A stretch of 24,401 nucleotides of DNA from an uncultured Clostridia bacterium (GTDB lineage: Bacteria > Bacillota > Clostridia > Christensenellales > Borkfalkiaceae). The stretch is taken from assembly GCA_947629845.1 (NCBI GenBank), contig CANRFD010000008.1, positions 1-24,401 of the forward strand. Reading direction: 5' to 3'. Both the position numbers and the translations under genes were made by a program. Shown piece by piece: positions 22,392 through 24,401 of the stretch; the stretch's first letter is position 1; every line of letters starts with the position of its first letter. Under the pieces are notes generated by a model. That model made no database searches. It worked only from the letters and a program-made list of their open reading frames with translations, and was not told the DNA's origin.

Positions 22392-23156
22392 TTACAGGAA
22401 ACGGCCGTCCGTGAACACGGCGCAGGGCACGTCCCCCAATTTTTTTCTCATTTTTTCCGCGAACAGGCAGAACCCGTAGTTCTCCGCCGCATAGTGTGTG
22501 AGAAGCACCACGTTGATGCCCCTCTCCGCCGCCGCCGTGACGAGGTGATGCTTCCCGTCCGACGTGACGATGGTATCGGCGCCGTTTTGGGCGGCAAAGG
22601 CGATCGCCCGCTCGGTAAAGCCCGCGCCGCAAAAGCTGGCGACGCGCAGGACGCTCCCCTCCCCGTAGCACACGACGCGCCCGGTGCAGAAGGTCTCCTT
22701 CGCCCGCCCGACGAATGCGGAAAGCTCGGTCTTTTGCACGTCGTACACCTTTCCGTAGCCGCCGCCCGAGAGCTGCTCCATCACGACCGCGGCCGCCTTG
22801 CCGCCCAAGCCCTGCATGAGACAGTCGTCGATGCCGCCCGGTGCGGCGTCGAGATTGAGATGGGCGGAGACGACGGAGATGCCCGCCGCCGCGCAATCGA
22901 GAATGGTGCCGTCGACGCGCTTCAGCCCCTCCCAGATGGCGGGATGGTGGGTGACGATGGCGTTGTATCCCCTCTCCTTCGCCATAGAGACGGCGCGGGG
23001 GGAGAGGTCGAGCGAGAACAGCACGCCCGTAAGTTCGGCGTCGCCGCCGATGAGCAGCCCGCTGTTGTCGTATGCGCCGAATTTTTCGATGTACTCGCGG
23101 GAGAGCGCAAAGGGCGCGAGCTCGTCTACCGCTTCATAGAGTTGCTTCGACTTCAC
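22392..23156 (-). CDS. Nif3-like dinuclear metal-centre protein (YqfO family)
   Basis: A 254-residue protein of the conserved Nif3/DUF34 family (annotated as GTP cyclohydrolase 1 type 2 in some genomes), with a two-metal site but uncertain biological function. The motifs are DNSGLLIGGD, VTHHPAIWEGL (metal-site His pair), VSAHLNLDAAPGGIDD, TSDGKHHLVTAAAERGI and LLTHYAAENYGF. It is the short form, without the inserted PII-like domain of the B. subtilis protein. The start is GTG 23156, behind GGAGGAGAT, inside the end of trmK (23-base overlap). The trmK-Nif3 pairing is typical of Bacillota. Confidence 0.93.
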   Translation of the reverse strand: MKSKQLYEAVDELAPFALSREYIEKFGAYDNSGLLIGGDAELTGVLFSLDLSPRAVSMAKERGYNAIVTHHPAIWEGLKRVDGTILDCAAAGISVVSAHLNLDAAPGGIDDCLMQGLGGKAAAVVMEQLSGGGYGKVYDVQKTELSAFVGRAKETFCTGRVVCYGEGSVLRVASFCGAGFTERAIAFAAQNGADTIVTSDGKHHLVTAAAERGINVVLLTHYAAENYGFCLFAEKMRKKLGDVPCAVFTDGRFL

Positions 23157-23811
23157 TGATGATCTCCTCCAACTGTAATTGCCGTGCGCGGAGTTTTTCG
23201 CGGCTCGCCGCGCCGAGCCTGCCCTGCAAGCGTTCCTCCGTCTTGCACAGCTCCTCCTTCATCTGAAAGAGAAAGGGATAGGGCGAATTGCCGTTGATGT
23301 TGTCCCGCCCGAAGCGGAACTCCTTCTCCGAATATCCGCCGCCGCCCGCCGCGCAGCCGAGGATGACGTCGTAGTACCTGCGCCGCTCCCCTTCCCCCTC
23401 CGAAAAGGTGTAGTCCCGCTCGGGCTTCGCACCGCTGCCGACGAGGAAGCGGCGCACCTTCTCGGCGTTCTTCATGGGCTGGAGCAGGAAGCGGGCAGGG
23501 ATGCCGTCCCGCTGCAAAATTTTTACGATCTCCTCTCCCCCCATGCCCGCAATGAGCACGAAATCGCACGGCTCGGGAACGCCCTCCAGCCCGTCGCAGA
23601 GGACGGGGACGCACCGCCCCGCGGCGATCTCCCGCCGCAGAAGCGTCTCCGCCTTTTTCAGGCTGCCGGCGTGGATGTCGGTGATGTAGACGCGTTCGCA
23701 CAGCCCGTGCCCGAGCGCGTACTTCGCCATAAATCCGTGGTCGCACCCCACGTCCGCATACACGCGGGCGGGCGGGAGAAGGGAACAGATGTGCGCGACG
23801 CGCTCCTTCAT
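23134..23811 (-). CDS. trmK: tRNA (adenine(22)-N1)-methyltransferase
   Basis: A SAM-dependent enzyme that forms m1A22 in tRNA (B. subtilis TrmK/YqfN). The product has 225 residues. The N-terminal Rossmann domain shows VYADVGCDHGFMAKYAL (motif I), YITDIHAGSLKKAE and the LIAGMGGEEIVKIL signature with the conserved Gly pair. The C-terminal part (about 165-225) is a helical coiled coil, as in the family. ATG 23811 overlaps the rpoD stop by four bases, and the gene runs into the Nif3 gene. The family assignment is firm. Confidence 0.95.
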   Translation of the reverse strand: MKERVAHICSLLPPARVYADVGCDHGFMAKYALGHGLCERVYITDIHAGSLKKAETLLRREIAAGRCVPVLCDGLEGVPEPCDFVLIAGMGGEEIVKILQRDGIPARFLLQPMKNAEKVRRFLVGSGAKPERDYTFSEGEGERRRYYDVILGCAAGGGGYSEKEFRFGRDNINGNSPYPFLFQMKEELCKTEERLQGRLGAASREKLRARQLQLEEIISEVEATL

Positions 23812-24401
23812 TCGAGGAAGTCCTTCAGTTTTTTGGAGCGCGAGGGATGCCGCAGCTTGCGCAGCGCCTTCGCCTCGATCTGGCGGATGCGCTCGCGCGT
23901 GACGTTAAATTCCTTGCCCACCTCTTCTAAAGTCCGCGGCTTGCCGTCGTCGATGCCGTAGCGCAGGCGCAGCACCTTCTCCTCGCGGGGGGTGAGCGTA
24001 TCGAGGACGCTCAACAGCTGCTCCTTGAGCATGATGAAGGCGACGGAATCCCCGGGGGTCTGCGTCTTGTCGTCCTCGATGAAGTCGCCGAGGTGGCTGT
24101 CCTCCTCCTCGCCGATGGGCGTTTCGAGGGAGACGGGATCCTGCGCGATCTTCTGGATCTCCCGCACGCGTTCGACGGGAACTTCCATCGCCTCGGCGAT
24201 CTCCTCGGGGGTGGGCTCCCTGCCGTTCTCCTGCAGCAGCATGCGGGAGACGCGCGTCAGCTTGTTGATGGTCTCCACCATGTGCACGGGGATGCGGATG
24301 GTGCGCGCCTGGTCGGCGATGGCACGCGTGATGGACTGGCGGATCCACCACGTCGCGTAGGTGGAAAACTTGAAGCCCTTCTGGTAGTCGAACTTCTCGA
24401 C
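23808..24401 (-). CDS. rpoD: RNA polymerase primary sigma factor, 5' part outside the window
   Basis: The C-terminal 197 residues of the housekeeping sigma factor (RpoD/SigA). The visible part opens in region 2 with FDYQKGFKFSTYATWWIRQS, the -10 recognition helix. IPVHMVETINKLTR and the extended-10/region 3 helices follow. Region 4 has LTPREEKVLRLRYGID, then the helix-turn-helix TLEEVGKEFNVTRERIRQIE, which binds the -35 box, and a terminal RKLRHPSRSKKLKDFL. The frame stays open to base 24401. The internal GTG at 24287 is not the start. The many TTGACA/TATAAT promoters in this window fit this factor. It heads the rpoD-trmK-Nif3 group. Confidence 0.98.
   Translation of the reverse strand, partial: VEKFDYQKGFKFSTYATWWIRQSITRAIADQARTIRIPVHMVETINKLTRVSRMLLQENGREPTPEEIAEAMEVPVERVREIQKIAQDPVSLETPIGEEEDSHLGDFIEDDKTQTPGDSVAFIMLKEQLLSVLDTLTPREEKVLRLRYGIDDGKPRTLEEVGKEFNVTRERIRQIEAKALRKLRHPSRSKKLKDFLE

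Overview
The window is a G+C-rich, gene-dense stretch of bacterial chromosome. Its housekeeping genes, the order rpoD-trmK-Nif3-zinc ribbon, a YlbJ-like membrane protein, TTGACA/TATAAT promoters and strong AGGAGG-type ribosome binding sites point to a Bacillota of class Clostridia, probably a gut lineage. The family cannot be fixed from this sequence. No rRNA, tRNA, CRISPR array, transposase or phage gene was seen.

Layout from left to right. Positions 1-1750 hold the 3' part of a transketolase gene and its terminator. Positions 1767-4426 hold a leucine-rich-repeat membrane protein, a divergently transcribed XRE regulator, an ASCH-domain protein whose promoter predicts a leaderless mRNA, and a nitroreductase that ends in a terminator. 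Positions 4430-5212 are non-coding and packed with small hairpins and short interspersed repeats. Positions 5213-13427 hold two very large, repetitive, secreted lipoproteins of 1800 and 891 residues on the minus strand. Positions 13710-14090 hold a small zinc-ribbon membrane protein on the plus strand. Positions 14150-15454 hold rarA, divergent from a ylbJ-like gene at 15506-16435.

From 16442 to 24401 all genes lie on the minus strand in two tightly packed groups. Read in the direction of transcription, the first is rpoD (cut by the window edge), trmK, a Nif3-family gene, a coiled-coil zinc-ribbon gene, alr and a 5-formyltetrahydrofolate cyclo-ligase gene. The second starts at a near-perfect promoter (20085-20113) that overlaps the end of the first group. 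It runs through an unknown membrane protein, rsmD, coaD, a DAHP synthase and pheA. The start and stop codons mostly overlap, so the genes are probably co-transcribed and translationally coupled. The group links ribosome modification and coenzyme A synthesis with the first step of the shikimate pathway and the branch step to phenylalanine.

Most of the window is ordinary core genome. The parts worth a second look are the hairpin cluster at 4484-5212, the modular lipoprotein pair, the palindrome over the promoter between the XRE and LRR genes, and the predicted leaderless ASCH gene with its unrecognised N-terminal domain. I found no convincing new defence or mobile system. The very long plus-strand open frames opposite the lipoproteins are best explained by codon use.
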